Assembly: GCF_028502605.1 (NCBI RefSeq)
Contig: NC_079234.1
Span: forward strand, 62,001-126,000
Length of the DNA stretch: 64,000 bases
DNA from: Trichoderma breve
Lineage: Eukaryota; Ascomycota; Sordariomycetes; Hypocreales; Hypocreaceae
Reading direction: 5' to 3'
Part shown: in pieces, positions 1 through 9,779 of the stretch
Numbering within the stretch: the stretch's first letter is position 1
Layout: each line of letters opens with the position of its first letter
The notes under the pieces: model-generated
Database searches by the model: none
What the model was told of the DNA's origin: nothing
The model's input: the letters and a program-made list of their open reading frames with translations, nothing else
Position numbers and translations under genes: made by a program

Positions 1-136
1 TCAACTTGTCCGCGATAAGAGGGTAATAGCTGCCAAATGGTTCAAGAAATTCGTTCTGAAGGTCTGCAAACACGAGAGCTGTGCGCTTCTTCTCCAGTTG
101 CATGTCCGGATTACGATGAGTAAATACAAACGACAT
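1..136 (-). CDS. Isochorismatase-like (cysteine hydrolase) protein, N-terminal part only
   Basis: The frame opens with an ATG at 136 on the minus strand and runs off the left edge, so only about 45 residues are visible. They contain the stretch ALVFADLQNEF followed by a Phe/Pro/Tyr-rich segment. An Asp-Leu-Gln-Asn-Glu-Phe motif after a hydrophobic strand is the classic N-terminal signature of the isochorismatase-like hydrolase fold, where this Asp belongs to the Asp-Lys-Cys catalytic set. The Lys and Cys would lie outside the window. Members hydrolyse small amides, ureas or vinyl ethers, and the substrate cannot be predicted here. The gene diverges from the NmrA-like gene at 991. Confidence 0.6.
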   Translation of the reverse strand, partial: MSFVFTHRNPDMQLEKKRTALVFADLQNEFLEPFGSYYPLIADKL

Positions 137-990
137 CTTGCCGGCGATGTGTACGGGGTTGTATCGGGGTGCAGTTTGAGTTTAGAATGGATTCAGACAG
201 GAATGTGTAAGCGAGGTTAGAGATTTGTGAACTTTTCATCAGTCTCAGGGCATGACAGTTTTTATAGATGTCAGTTAGTGGGAGAATATTACATATCACT
301 TACACATATTTTGCTTAGGCGGCGCTGCGGTGGCAGTTGAGGGCCGTGAGGTCATCTGGCGAGAAGAATAAGTGAACACCCACGCGGACCAGGGTCTATG
401 GAGTTAGTCGCCAGACTTTTACATTTTAGGTGACATCATAAGCTCTATTAGTAACAGACAAATCATGTCGTTTGTTTGAAGCAAATACATTCTAGCATTG
501 ACGAAGCGCTGGAGAGCCGTAATTTTGGTTCCCTCTTGTGCAGTACTTCCGTCTGGATGCCCAGGACTAGCGTGCGGACCAGGATCACTTAGTGCGGCGG
601 ACCAGGATCAACTGATTACATAGGTAGAGCTAAAGTCAAGCCCACTCCTCCAGCCGCCCGACATTCGAGACTTTTGCAGCTTCGCCAACGCCGAAGAACT
701 CGGCTCTAAACAAACTGATGTCATTTCATGTCGCTGATAAAGCGCAAAAGTTGACTTAGAGCTTACTGGCGCAGCATGAAATTGATTGCAAAGCAGTACC
801 TGCTCGTCCTCAATCGATAGTTCTGCTCAGCCAAAGCTAATCAGTAAGTATATAAACTAACGAGGCAGACCACTATTTGCATCAGTCAATTCCAACTCCA
901 GCTTTCACTATTTAATCACATCTATATATTCATTACGTGCTTTGACTGTCTCGACAACATCTATCACCAACAACCTACCTCATCACCAAT
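137..990. promoter_or_regulatory. Divergent intergenic region with three copies of GCGGACCAGG
   Basis: This 850-bp spacer separates the isochorismatase-like gene (minus) from the NmrA-like gene (plus). The decamer GCGGACCAGG occurs at 384-393, 574-583 and 597-606. The last two copies extend to a 14-bp identity ending GATCA and are 23 bp apart. A TATAAA sits at about 850-855, roughly 135 bp upstream of the NmrA-like ATG. The repeats may be regulator sites; no function is demonstrated. Confidence 0.4.
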
Positions 991-1896
991 ATGGCAGCGG
1001 GTCGCAAGATTGCAATTGTCGGCGCCGGTGGCAACTTGGGCAAGCCGACTCTCAAAGCTTTACTGTCAAAGGGTGTTCACACCATCACTGCACTTCAACG
1101 AGCAGAGTCTACGACTGAATTCCCACCTGAAGTGATCGTCAAGAAGGGATCCTTTACAGACGAATCGTTCCTCGTGGAGACCCTCAGGGGCCAAGATGTT
1201 CTCATCGTCATTGTCCCCATTCCTAACATGGATCTTGGCGACCTCTTTATCAAGGCCGCTATAGAGGCTGGTGTCCCCTATATCCTGCCGACCGAGTTTG
1301 GCGTTGATTCGCCCAAAATTGTTGGCGAGCACTCCATGATGAGACCAAAGGTCACAAGGCGCAACTTGATTGAGAAATCAGGGACGAGCAGCTGGATTGC
1401 TGTCATTTCGAACTTTTGGCTTGATTTGAACATCCAGATCGGGTTATGGGGATTTGATGTGAAGGGTCGAAAGGCAGACCTATTTCGTGGAGCGGATGCC
1501 AAGATCTCGACGACAACGCTTGCACGGACTGGCGAGGGCGTTGCTGCTCTTCTCAGCCTGCCAGAGACCGAGTTGGAACAGTACAAGAACAAGTCCTTTT
1601 ACATTTCCTCTTTCGAGCTCTCACAGAAGGAGATCTTTGGCGCTATTAAGAATGCCACGAGGACAACGGATGCAGACTGGAACATCACGGAGAGAGATGC
1701 GACAGAGATTATTCGAGAATGTGATCCCAAGATCAAGGCTGGTGATGGTTTTGCGGAGTGGACTAGACTGTTTGTTATGTTCTTCCAGGGCATGGATGGC
1801 TCAAACTATGAAGACAAAGCTGTAGATCTAAGTAAATACGGGGTGCCGGCTGAGAACCTGGGCGAAGTGGTGTACCGAGCTGTTGCTGGCTTATAG
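991..1896 (+). CDS. NmrA-like / isoflavone reductase-like NAD(P)-binding protein
   Basis: This is an uninterrupted 301-residue frame. The first 20 residues form a Rossmann beta strand and glycine loop, GAGGNLG, of the GxxGxxG kind used by NmrA-like and isoflavone-reductase-like members of the atypical SDR group. A PTEFG segment near residue 100 and a downstream lysine region match the family layout, and the length is typical (about 300). Such proteins are either NADPH-dependent reductases of phenolic or other small substrates, or redox sensors that bind NADP without catalysis. I cannot choose between these. The start is the first ATG, with adenine at -3 (CAATATG). No intron is needed. The gene may share the repeat-bearing promoter region with the divergent hydrolase. 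Confidence 0.85.
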   Translation: MAAGRKIAIVGAGGNLGKPTLKALLSKGVHTITALQRAESTTEFPPEVIVKKGSFTDESFLVETLRGQDVLIVIVPIPNMDLGDLFIKAAIEAGVPYILPTEFGVDSPKIVGEHSMMRPKVTRRNLIEKSGTSSWIAVISNFWLDLNIQIGLWGFDVKGRKADLFRGADAKISTTTLARTGEGVAALLSLPETELEQYKNKSFYISSFELSQKEIFGAIKNATRTTDADWNITERDATEIIRECDPKIKAGDGFAEWTRLFVMFFQGMDGSNYEDKAVDLSKYGVPAENLGEVVYRAVAGL

Positions 1897-3745
1897 ACAT
1901 CTTTTTATATTTATTTTTCTCTTCGTTTTTTCCCGATAATTTATTGTTAAGCATGCAAACTGTTGCATCTTGCTGAAGTATATTCGCGACGTTTTTCCGC
2001 TAACATGGCTGTGTGCATGTATCGGGCTCTCACTCTATTCTCAATCAAAGTATGCGGAAAGTCATATCCATTATCCGAACCAAGTAGGTTGCCGAGCTGG
2101 AAAAGTTAGTAGATAGATTGGTGAATTGGCCTGGGCCAATCTTAGTCGCAAGGTGAATGATGTTGACCTTTTCTGATACGCTTTGGGCTCGTAGATCAAG
2201 AGTTAATGGAAGAAGTGCATTATCGTTGGAGTTTCCATCTGAAAGTTAGTGGAGGGTTTTGCGACAAAGCGCCGCACCTCAAAATGGACTCCAAGGTGTT
2301 CGGTGAGCAGGCCTGCTGTGCCGTTGGTGTCAGCCATAATCGATGACGGTGGCTATCTCCGAAGCACCGCTATACCTCAGTATGTCAAACCATTGATGTT
2401 CTTGATTCTGCATAACCCGAAATTAATCTTGAGCGCCATATCAATCCATCGATGGTGGTATTCATCGACGACTCATGACGCGAGATTTCTGGCTGCTTTC
2501 CTCCGCGATAAAGTCCCTTGGGTTACGGTACTTGACGTGATGAAGAAACCTACCATTTTGAATGCACTTTCAGAGTCCTCGATGGATACTAGTCTCGATT
2601 CGAAAATTGCCTTCAGTATCTTCATTATGTAATTCGATAGGCGACAGGTGTGTATAGAAAAACTTTACATGACAAATCCCAAATCAATGTATTGAGCGAT
2701 GCTTACATTTTCTCAAAGTCCCAAGGCAGAGAAACCCATTGGGTAGGCAATCTGATGAATAGACAAGGCGGACTAGTATTTCTAGCATGCACGAGAATAA
2801 TGAACACGGGGCTATACGACGAATATCAATCTACATATGTTACATCCGCTTTGCTGGATAGGCAGGGGCCTTGTTGTACAAACATCTCTAAGGCAAAAGG
2901 TTACAGCGTTTAGATGTGCAGACACGCATGTTGTGCGCTATCACAAGAGTCTTCGGTCATATGCATGTTGAAACAGTTTCGCAACTAGAGCAACTTAGAT
3001 CACAAATATAGCCTTTTATCGTAAATTCCTAAACAGGAAGGTTAATGAGTCTGGCAATAAGCTACAGTGAATGATTACGGCCAAATATGGAAGGAGGCTA
3101 TCAAGAACCTTTACTTTTGGCGCCCCGTTTCACAGCGCAATCAACGAGTAGTAGAATATATCTTGGCTCATAGTATATTACTATTTACCATTGTTCATTG
3201 GGAGAAAATTTTTAACCTGATGTTTTAATAAGGAACTTCAAGTTACAAATACAGATCTTACTTAATAGTAAAATTATGTGGTTTGGGATATTCACATATT
3301 ACGCAGATTCTACCCGGAGATTCAGTACTCGGCATAAGACGGGGATTAAAGTGGTACGCTATATATTCCACGACAAATACCACGAATGCAAAATGAAAAT
3401 TGCAGGCATATCGATCCTGAGCTATTATACTAAACAGTAGATGTTATTTTACGAAGGAATTCTTATTATCTATTAAATAACCGCACCATCCTAGTAACTT
3501 CTGAAAATGGCAGGACGAGCAGTTTTAATTCATCTACCCATTTCATAGTATCTCCTTTGTTTTTGACAGTGGTATGAGCCTAGGCATATCATTAGTTTGA
3601 TCACTGATTATCGCTTGCACTAATGGAAAATAGATGGAAGACTGGAGCTCTACAATACTATAAATGTCATGCCACCCGCCCTCTGAAAAAGTCAATCTCA
3701 ATAACACAGCAAAAGTTTACTTCCTCATTACATATTCTCTCGACA
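1897..3745. other. Gene-poor stretch, no supported gene
   Basis: Open frames at 2249-2632 and 2650-2913 on the plus strand are short, unlike any family I know, and have no splice signals that would extend them. The region becomes AT-rich after about 2930. I see no tRNA, repeat array or transposon end. Confidence 0.4.
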
Positions 3746-4406
3746 ATGCATCTTGTTTCTCTTCTCCCCTACACCACCATTCTTGGTGGTGTTGTGGCCG
3801 CTCCAGCAGGTAGCATAGGTCTTACCGCGACCACTCCTGTAAAGCGAGCCGACTCGATTCATATCGTGTATTGCACCCCACTGCCGGGTGAAGGGTCAAA
3901 CTCAATCCCACCTTTTTCGGCAGCTGTGGTATATATTGCTTTTCCCTGTGTCTTGAATCCGCCAAGTTTTTGTTGGAGTGCTGACTGCCTTTGCTCTTTC
4001 TGTAGTATTGTCCGAATGATAACGCCTGTCAGCTGCCTACTAGCAATAACGTATGCAAAATCGACCCTTCGCAATTAGGTGTGGGCGGTCCATTTAGTTG
4101 CAAATTCCCAAGTGGGGTCATTTTTACATGGGAAATCAGCTACGAGGCTTATACGGCACCGTTATATTCTCAAGTCGCGTAAGTTTTTGATCCATTGATG
4201 TTCTGTACTCAGATCGGAGTTCTCCTCCTTCTCCTCCCTAAAAGCAAAAGACATACTAGACTACTATCCAGAAGGAATCAGCGAACTAATACTTATGCAG
4301 AGGCGGATCTAACGGCTTTCAATCATTCACTGGATATAAGGACGACGGGCATGCATTTTGCAGCATCGGCTCCTATAGCTGCGCGACGGATTACTATTTT
4401 AACTGA
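3746..4406 (+). CDS. Small secreted cysteine-containing protein (effector-like)
   Basis: Three exons join in frame: 3746-3928, 4006-4178 and 4301-4406, giving 153 residues. Both introns have clean signals (GTATAT...TGTAG, and GTAAGT...CTAATACTTATGCAG). The protein starts with a hydrophobic signal peptide (MHLVSLLPYTTILGGVVAAP), followed by a Lys-Arg dibasic site near residue 33 that suggests Kex2 processing. The mature part carries seven cysteines and ends with a Gly/Tyr-rich segment and TGA. I do not recognise the family. Size, secretion signal and cysteines fit a fungal small secreted protein, perhaps an effector or antimicrobial. A TATA-like ACTATAAATG lies about 90 bp upstream. Confidence 0.6.
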
Positions 4407-5605
4407 AAGACTACAGCAGAATGTATTTTATACATAAATGCTTGACATGCTTACTACAAGTATATATGTATATATCTAAAATTTCTCTTTCTCTATCTCT
4501 TTCTCCGCCTCTTTCTCTCAAAAAAGCCTTCGTCGTAATGACTACTTATTAAGAGCTGAGAATAAGCTGATAGATTATAATGTTGGAGAATTTTGTGACG
4601 AGTCGATAAATTGATCACTGTTACTTCAAATTAAACACAAGTCTCTAAGACTGCCAAGATGCAGCTTGGAAGTTGCCTCGCATTTTTTGTTTGCAGAGTC
4701 GGAACTACTTTGTATAGGCAGGAGGGAAGAAATGGGGAGATTGCTCTCAGATAATAACTACCTCGGTCGGTGATCCCTGTTTCTACAAAGAAGAGGGCGC
4801 GCTCTGATATATCTCGCATATAGTTGAGTGTCTGGAGCGTCCCCAAGCTATACTTGGAATATCTACCGAGCTTGGATTCTCATGGCATGTGCTGAAAGGG
4901 GCAGTAACCATAAAGGTATCTGTACAAGCCGAATACAAGGGCCTAGTAGTAAATAGTATATAAAAGGGCCGTCTGCCCGACGAGAGTCTAGTAAGGATTT
5001 AAAGCTAATTGATTATACATTTTAACAGCATGAAAAGAGCATTGGATTCGTTATGGTCAGCTTGAGGTTCGGAAAGGCAACGAGCAATGTACAGACCTGC
5101 TACATATGCCCAGCACACCGCAATATCCCTCCCCATGGGAAAATCTTCGTCCACCAGCAACAGGAATAGAGATGCAGAGTACGTTCGAGCTGCACCACTT
5201 TATTTGCCTTGAACTCCAGATCCGCCCTAGGGTTGAATACAATCCGTCGCATTCGTTCAGCCAAGTGAGATAATTGGCCAACAGTCAGAATTTGACAAAG
5301 TTACATTTGCATTTTGGAAGCAACTCGGAGGCATGAACGTAATTGTTGTCTTCTGCATAACTTTACTCAAAATATAGCATACATCAATACCCATGGAAAA
5401 TGACCCTTAATACTACTTAGGTGCCTGGTAGCCTGTTAGAAGCCCACTTTTTGTCTCTAACGGCTTCCTAGGTATCAGTTGACATCATGGCCTCGCTTAC
5501 GGCTTCGGAAGTAATTTGTATCCGTAACTTACGCAACAAAATTGCTGCAGCTAAGCTTTCCCACAGATCCAACCTAGCCATGAACTGACGCCAACTACTG
5601 ATTAA
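4407..5605. other. Intergenic region with a pyrimidine-rich microsatellite
   Basis: A CT-rich tract (TTTCTCTTTCTCTATCTC type) covers about 4483-4519, preceded by a short TA repeat at 4461-4475. Minus-strand frames at 4631-4846 and 5057-5281 show no family likeness or splice continuity. Nothing else is supported. Confidence 0.4.
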
Positions 5606-6438
5606 TCACCCAATCCGTTCTCCTACAGAAAAGGGATATTGGTTCACGCCAGTAATTTTACCTTCATCTTGAAGGATTTGGATAGTTTGGTTAATACCAA
5701 ATTCATGAGTCGTAGCAAAGTCTCGAGACATAATAAGCCGAGGTACACGTTATATCAGGTTATCAATAGTACTTACCGAATACCTGCTTAGAGGAACAAA
5801 TCACACTACCCCAGCTGATAGATGTCTCATGGTCGCTTATGGGCAATGACTCTAGCCCTATCCAATAGCCATAGAACTCTCCAGGAGCATATTCTGATGC
5901 AAATGGAAGTGGAGCTTAGTTGAGGTCTGTGTTAGTAAATATTTGTAATAGAGTCAAGTGCGTGCTGAGCATACCGTTTGCTAGCTTGAAAAGCCACTTA
6001 AGTACTCCTGTAGGAAGCTTGGTATAACTGAGTAACTGACTGTAACATGAGCATACGATATCATTGTGATTTATAAAAGTTATACCTTTTCTTCGGCAGT
6101 AAGAGTTCCAGCTCCCGGAAAGTCAAAAGTGGCGGTTCGCGTAGCACCAGGACTATTATCAACACCAGTAGTGGTCGTAAATGTAGCGCCCAGAAAAGTT
6201 CCGTTGAAAACTTCAAGCATTAGTTAAGGCAAGAAAGCATACAGAATCACGATTATTACTCACAATCTCCAATGACCGAGCTAACATCATTTGCATTTGC
6301 TCCAATTATACCATAGGTAGTGCCATTGGATTTAATAAACCCATCTGGGCAGCTGTATGCATTGGGATCCGGCAGTTGGGCAGAAGCAAATCTACTCGCC
6401 AAGAGCAGAGAGATAAGCTTTAATACACTCAACTTCAT
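5606..6438 (-). CDS. Secreted protein of unknown family, five exons
   Basis: Reading the minus strand, five exons join without a stop: 6438-6264, 6210-6086, 6035-5975, 5893-5777 and 5721-5606, for 197 residues. The four introns (50-81 bp) start GTGAGT, GTATAA, GTATGC and GTAAGT and end in AG. Three of these exons are too short to appear as simple long open frames, and the coding match across every junction is the evidence. The N-terminus is a signal peptide ending ASAQ. The mature protein has two cysteines, about residues 30 and 148, and several N-glycosylation sequons (NGT, NQT). Motifs such as FYGYWIGLE and GINQTIQILQDEGKITG are distinctive, but I do not recognise the family. Extracellular location is inferred from the signal peptide. 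Confidence 0.65.
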
Positions 6439-6702
6439 ACCGAATGAGTTGTCGAAGATAAAATAATAGAGCGGCCTTAGAGTTTACGATGAGAATTCCC
6501 TATTGCTTTAGAGCAAAACATATGCTAATTGGTATGAGGCTACAGCTTTTATGTTCAATCCTGCTGAACTCCTGAGACCTGACTTGTAGCCGATTGCTGT
6601 CAGGATACCGCACTGTGATTAGTAAAGTCATATCTCTTTCCACTTTGATCCGTATCCCGCATCATCCCAGATCACACCGCCACCCCATCCCACATCTCTC
6701 CA

Positions 6703-8127
6703 ATGACTAACCCACAGTATTTTCAATTAGTGGACTCGTTTTCTTTCTGGTATAGGTCCAAGTCCCCTCTCAAAATCCTTTTGGAGTATATGACGGGCTC
6801 TAATGGTTCTACGATGAAAAGGTTTCAATGCCAATATCCCAGCTGCAATCGCTCGTATCTCAGAAAAGAGCATCTCTCACGCCATCAGAAGGACCATACC
6901 AATCTCCGGCAGTTCATGTGCCATTTCTGTCACTCAAAGTTCAACCGCAGGTAATATTATTAGCCCAGCCATTTCCGACTATTTTTGAAGGGTTATAAAC
7001 ACCTTACATCTAGGGACCTTCTAAAGCGTCATATTGTATTGAGTCACAGCAACAGCTCAAGACTGACACCACGTCCTGAGTACTTCCTAGGATCAAGTCT
7101 TACAAACGCGGTTGGTGATTGTCTGAAAGCAACAGCTCCCAATAATGAGCAGTGTGGCCTTTGGGCAAGCAATCAGGATGTGCCAACGGGCCCAACTCTA
7201 CTACTTCTGGAGATACCACACCAAAAACAGCTCACGGAACTGTACTTTCGCAATTTCCATGGACACTGGCCCATTTTACATCAGCAGACGTTTCGAAACA
7301 CGACACAGCCGCCAAAGGTTATGCAAGCCGTCTTGACTGTAGGCCTGTGGACAATGGATGAGCCTGAAACCAGATCCCAGGCCGGGATATTTCACGACGC
7401 AATACTTCGATGCCTTGACAAGGATCTTGTGAGCGAACCTCTTCTTAAAATTCCCTATGATTGGTTCATTTAGTTAATACTACCGATAGTTCAACGTCAA
7501 AGACGGCTACGGTTTACCTAGACCCCCTCGACAAGAATACTTGCCGGATCTTCAAGCCTTCACAATCTCGCTCGGTCTAGCAGTATATAGAGGGATACAT
7601 ACGTTTCCATCATCTATGATTAATGGAAAACATCTTGGTCAGCTGTTTCATGGAACTGGCGTTTTCGACCAGGAAAGAATTGATGCCGAGAACCTGAACC
7701 CGGTAACTCGAGAACAATATCAACGGTGCGCTGTGTGAAATTCTATGTATAACATTAAGCTAAGACACTTAGGCTTGCTCTCGTTCTATTCAAGATCCAA
7801 GTGCACTTGAATTCACTCTTGATAAACAATTTTCCTCAATTTAAGTCTTTTGAATACCTCGCGCCGCAGATACTCAATGTCCGAGTCCCGTCCCCAGAAA
7901 GATTATGGGAAGGGGATATAAGTGACTTGTTTAAAGGAAATGAGTGCAAGGTCCTAATTAGTAGCATGTTCATAGATAGTGCGAGACCGAGCGACTATAA
8001 AAAGCTGTCGTTAGTGATTGCATGGGACTTTACACTAGGAATGGTCCTCGGTTGTTTCTTAACAAGGCATCCTGGGGAAACCTATGTTGCTTTAATGCAA
8101 AGCATTCTTAGTCTTTCACATAAATAA
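6703..8127 (+). CDS. C2H2 zinc-finger fungal transcription factor
   Basis: Exons 6703-6950, 7014-7428, 7490-7725 and 7773-8127 give about 417 residues. Two tandem C2H2 fingers (CQYPSCNRSYLRKEHLSRHQKDH, shown in part as CQYPSC and RKEHLSRH; then CHFCHSKF and RRDLLKRHIVLSH) span exon 1 and the start of exon 2, with the intron inside an Arg codon. The middle region (ELYFRNFHGHWPILHQQTF) is typical of the fungal-specific transcription factor domain that follows such fingers. Apparent stops at 7471 and 7736 vanish once the introns GTGAGC...GATAG and GTGCGC...CTTAG are removed, so the gene is probably intact. The protein is short for its class, so the C-terminal regulatory domain may be truncated. 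The ATG at 6703 is uncertain; in-frame ATGs at 6790 and 6814 also precede the fingers. Confidence 0.65.
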
Positions 8128-8289
8128 ATAAAAGATTCATAGCAAACGATATGAAGAAGCTAGAGCTTATTTATAGATGAAGCGATAGATACTTCAAACT
8201 GCATTGCTCAATAGAAGATAGATGCTAAATATAAACACTCTAAGGCATTGGTTCTTTACATAACGTATCCTATGTACAGATCCATTCTT

Positions 8290-8941
8290 CTAAAATAATG
8301 GCACTGTGTCTTGTCCTCTTGGTCCAATATTAGGCATTTTCAAGATGCTTTCCTCAGTTTCCCCATCAGCTAAACGCTTCACTAGGTACTCAGGGTCATA
8401 ATCTACACCAACTGGGTTTTGCAGGAACTCTGGGGAATTCATGAATACAGTTTGTTTTTCAAGATCGCTGAAAGAATCGACCAATGTTTCAATCACATTA
8501 CCATCCGGGTCCCGATAATACATGCTCATAGTGATTCCGTGATTCACACACCAAAGTGGGATAATGCCGTGCGCCTTGCGCTGCGTATACGCTTGTGCTA
8601 GATCATGGGTATTTTGAAACGTAAACGCAATATGCTGAATCAACTATTAACAGGTATGGATCTGTGAAAACGGATGGGAGTCACTTACATCAAGGCCACA
8701 AGACTTTGGGAGCTTTTGGGCTAGGTCTGGTAGTTGAACGATAGCAACACGATGATGCTCTTCATCATACGTAACAAAGCAAGCATAATCGTTCTTGAAA
8801 GTAGCTTGACCGCCCAAAAAAACCTCGTAGAAAGGCGCCATGGCCTTTAGGTTATTTGTGCGTAGGACCACGTGAGCAAGTTTCTTAGGCGACACAATGT
8901 CAGAACGCGGACGCGTCAGGCAATTTCGTCTTGTTTGACAT
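8290..8941 (-). CDS. Glyoxalase/bleomycin-resistance/extradiol dioxygenase-fold protein
   Basis: Two exons (to 8689, then 8643-8290, intron GTAAGT...AATAG) encode a VOC-fold protein. Exon 1 has KKLAHVVLRT, the first beta-alpha-beta module with a metal-type His. Exon 2 has QHIAF, MYYRDPDGNVIE and a C-terminal tail common in fungal dioxygenase-like members. The usual role is metal-dependent chemistry on small molecules such as catechol-type ring opening or glyoxal conversion; the exact substrate is unknown. There is a problem at the start: the well-placed ATG at 8941 (CACCATG) is out of frame with the domain and reaches a stop within 14 codons. The domain frame has no ATG upstream of the first strand. 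Either a small indel breaks the N-terminus or translation starts elsewhere. Confidence 0.65.
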
Positions 8942-8952
8942 GGTGAATTCAA

Positions 8953-9779
8953 CAGAAGTAAGTAATTAGAGGGTGGTAAAGATAGTTGAGTTTATTTTGA
9001 GAAGTGGTTAGCAAGACGTTATGTGTTGTCCTTATATATATTACATGAGACCCCGGGCAGACGGAGGCTACTACATCTCCGTTGAACATCAAGCATGTGC
9101 ATGGTAGTATATAAGAGAATGTAACCATGGTTGAATAACAAGAGAATTCTGTGGAATCTACATCATCACACCTTCCCAGTTGTCCTATGACATAGGATAA
9201 ATAACATTATACATGCTCTATCTCGGGCGTCAATAGCCATAGTTGGGAGCTGTATCGCGTTCGGATTTTGGTGGGATTCTGCCATCAGGGCATTTATACA
9301 GTAACTTAGACATTCCAAGAGCTCTTCTTCTTCTATTTTTCAACTACTAGTATATGATTGAAGCTGATGTGATTCTTCTTCCTAACGAAAGAGCTCTGCA
9401 GAACCCAACGTGGTTTGCAATCAGTGCCGCAATATTCAGATAATGTATCGATTTCGCCATACACAAATTTTACTGGCCTGCAGCTTGGACCTTGTAGGAT
9501 AATTATGAAACCTTCTACTTATTTTGATCAACGGGCATTGTGCTCAGCTGTACTAGGACGGGAATCGCGGTCGTTTTTGAGACCCCCCTAGTACAGTGTA
9601 CGTCGCGTACGGTCGCGTACGGATGTAAATAACATCCGCATTGTCCCCCACATTTGTAATCCGCTTCCATGACTTCTGGTCCAATTATGGTGGAGCAGCG
9701 AATGCGTCACCTAAGCCTTAAGAGTCGCACACCCTGTACTGAAGTTCATTACTGCGTACCTTTGTCATGAGACTCGAAA
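8953..9779. promoter_or_regulatory. Divergent promoter region with a tandem GTCGCGTACG repeat
   Basis: This spacer separates the glyoxalase-fold gene (minus) and the Zn2Cys6 regulator (plus). At 9602-9621 the decamer GTCGCGTACG is repeated head to tail, followed by GATG, which creates two CGTACGG elements 10 bp apart. Such CGG half-sites so close to a zinc-cluster gene may be autoregulatory sites; this is inference. Confidence 0.35.

Noticed and set aside
2249..2913. Two plus-strand open frames of 127 and 87 codons
   Set aside because: No domain, no matching splice sites and no codon bias; likely chance frames.
6951..7772. The C2H2 regulator looked like a pseudogene with stops at 7471 and 7736
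   Set aside because: Both stops fall inside introns with normal GT and AG sites (7429-7489 and 7726-7772), and the joined frame keeps family sequence.
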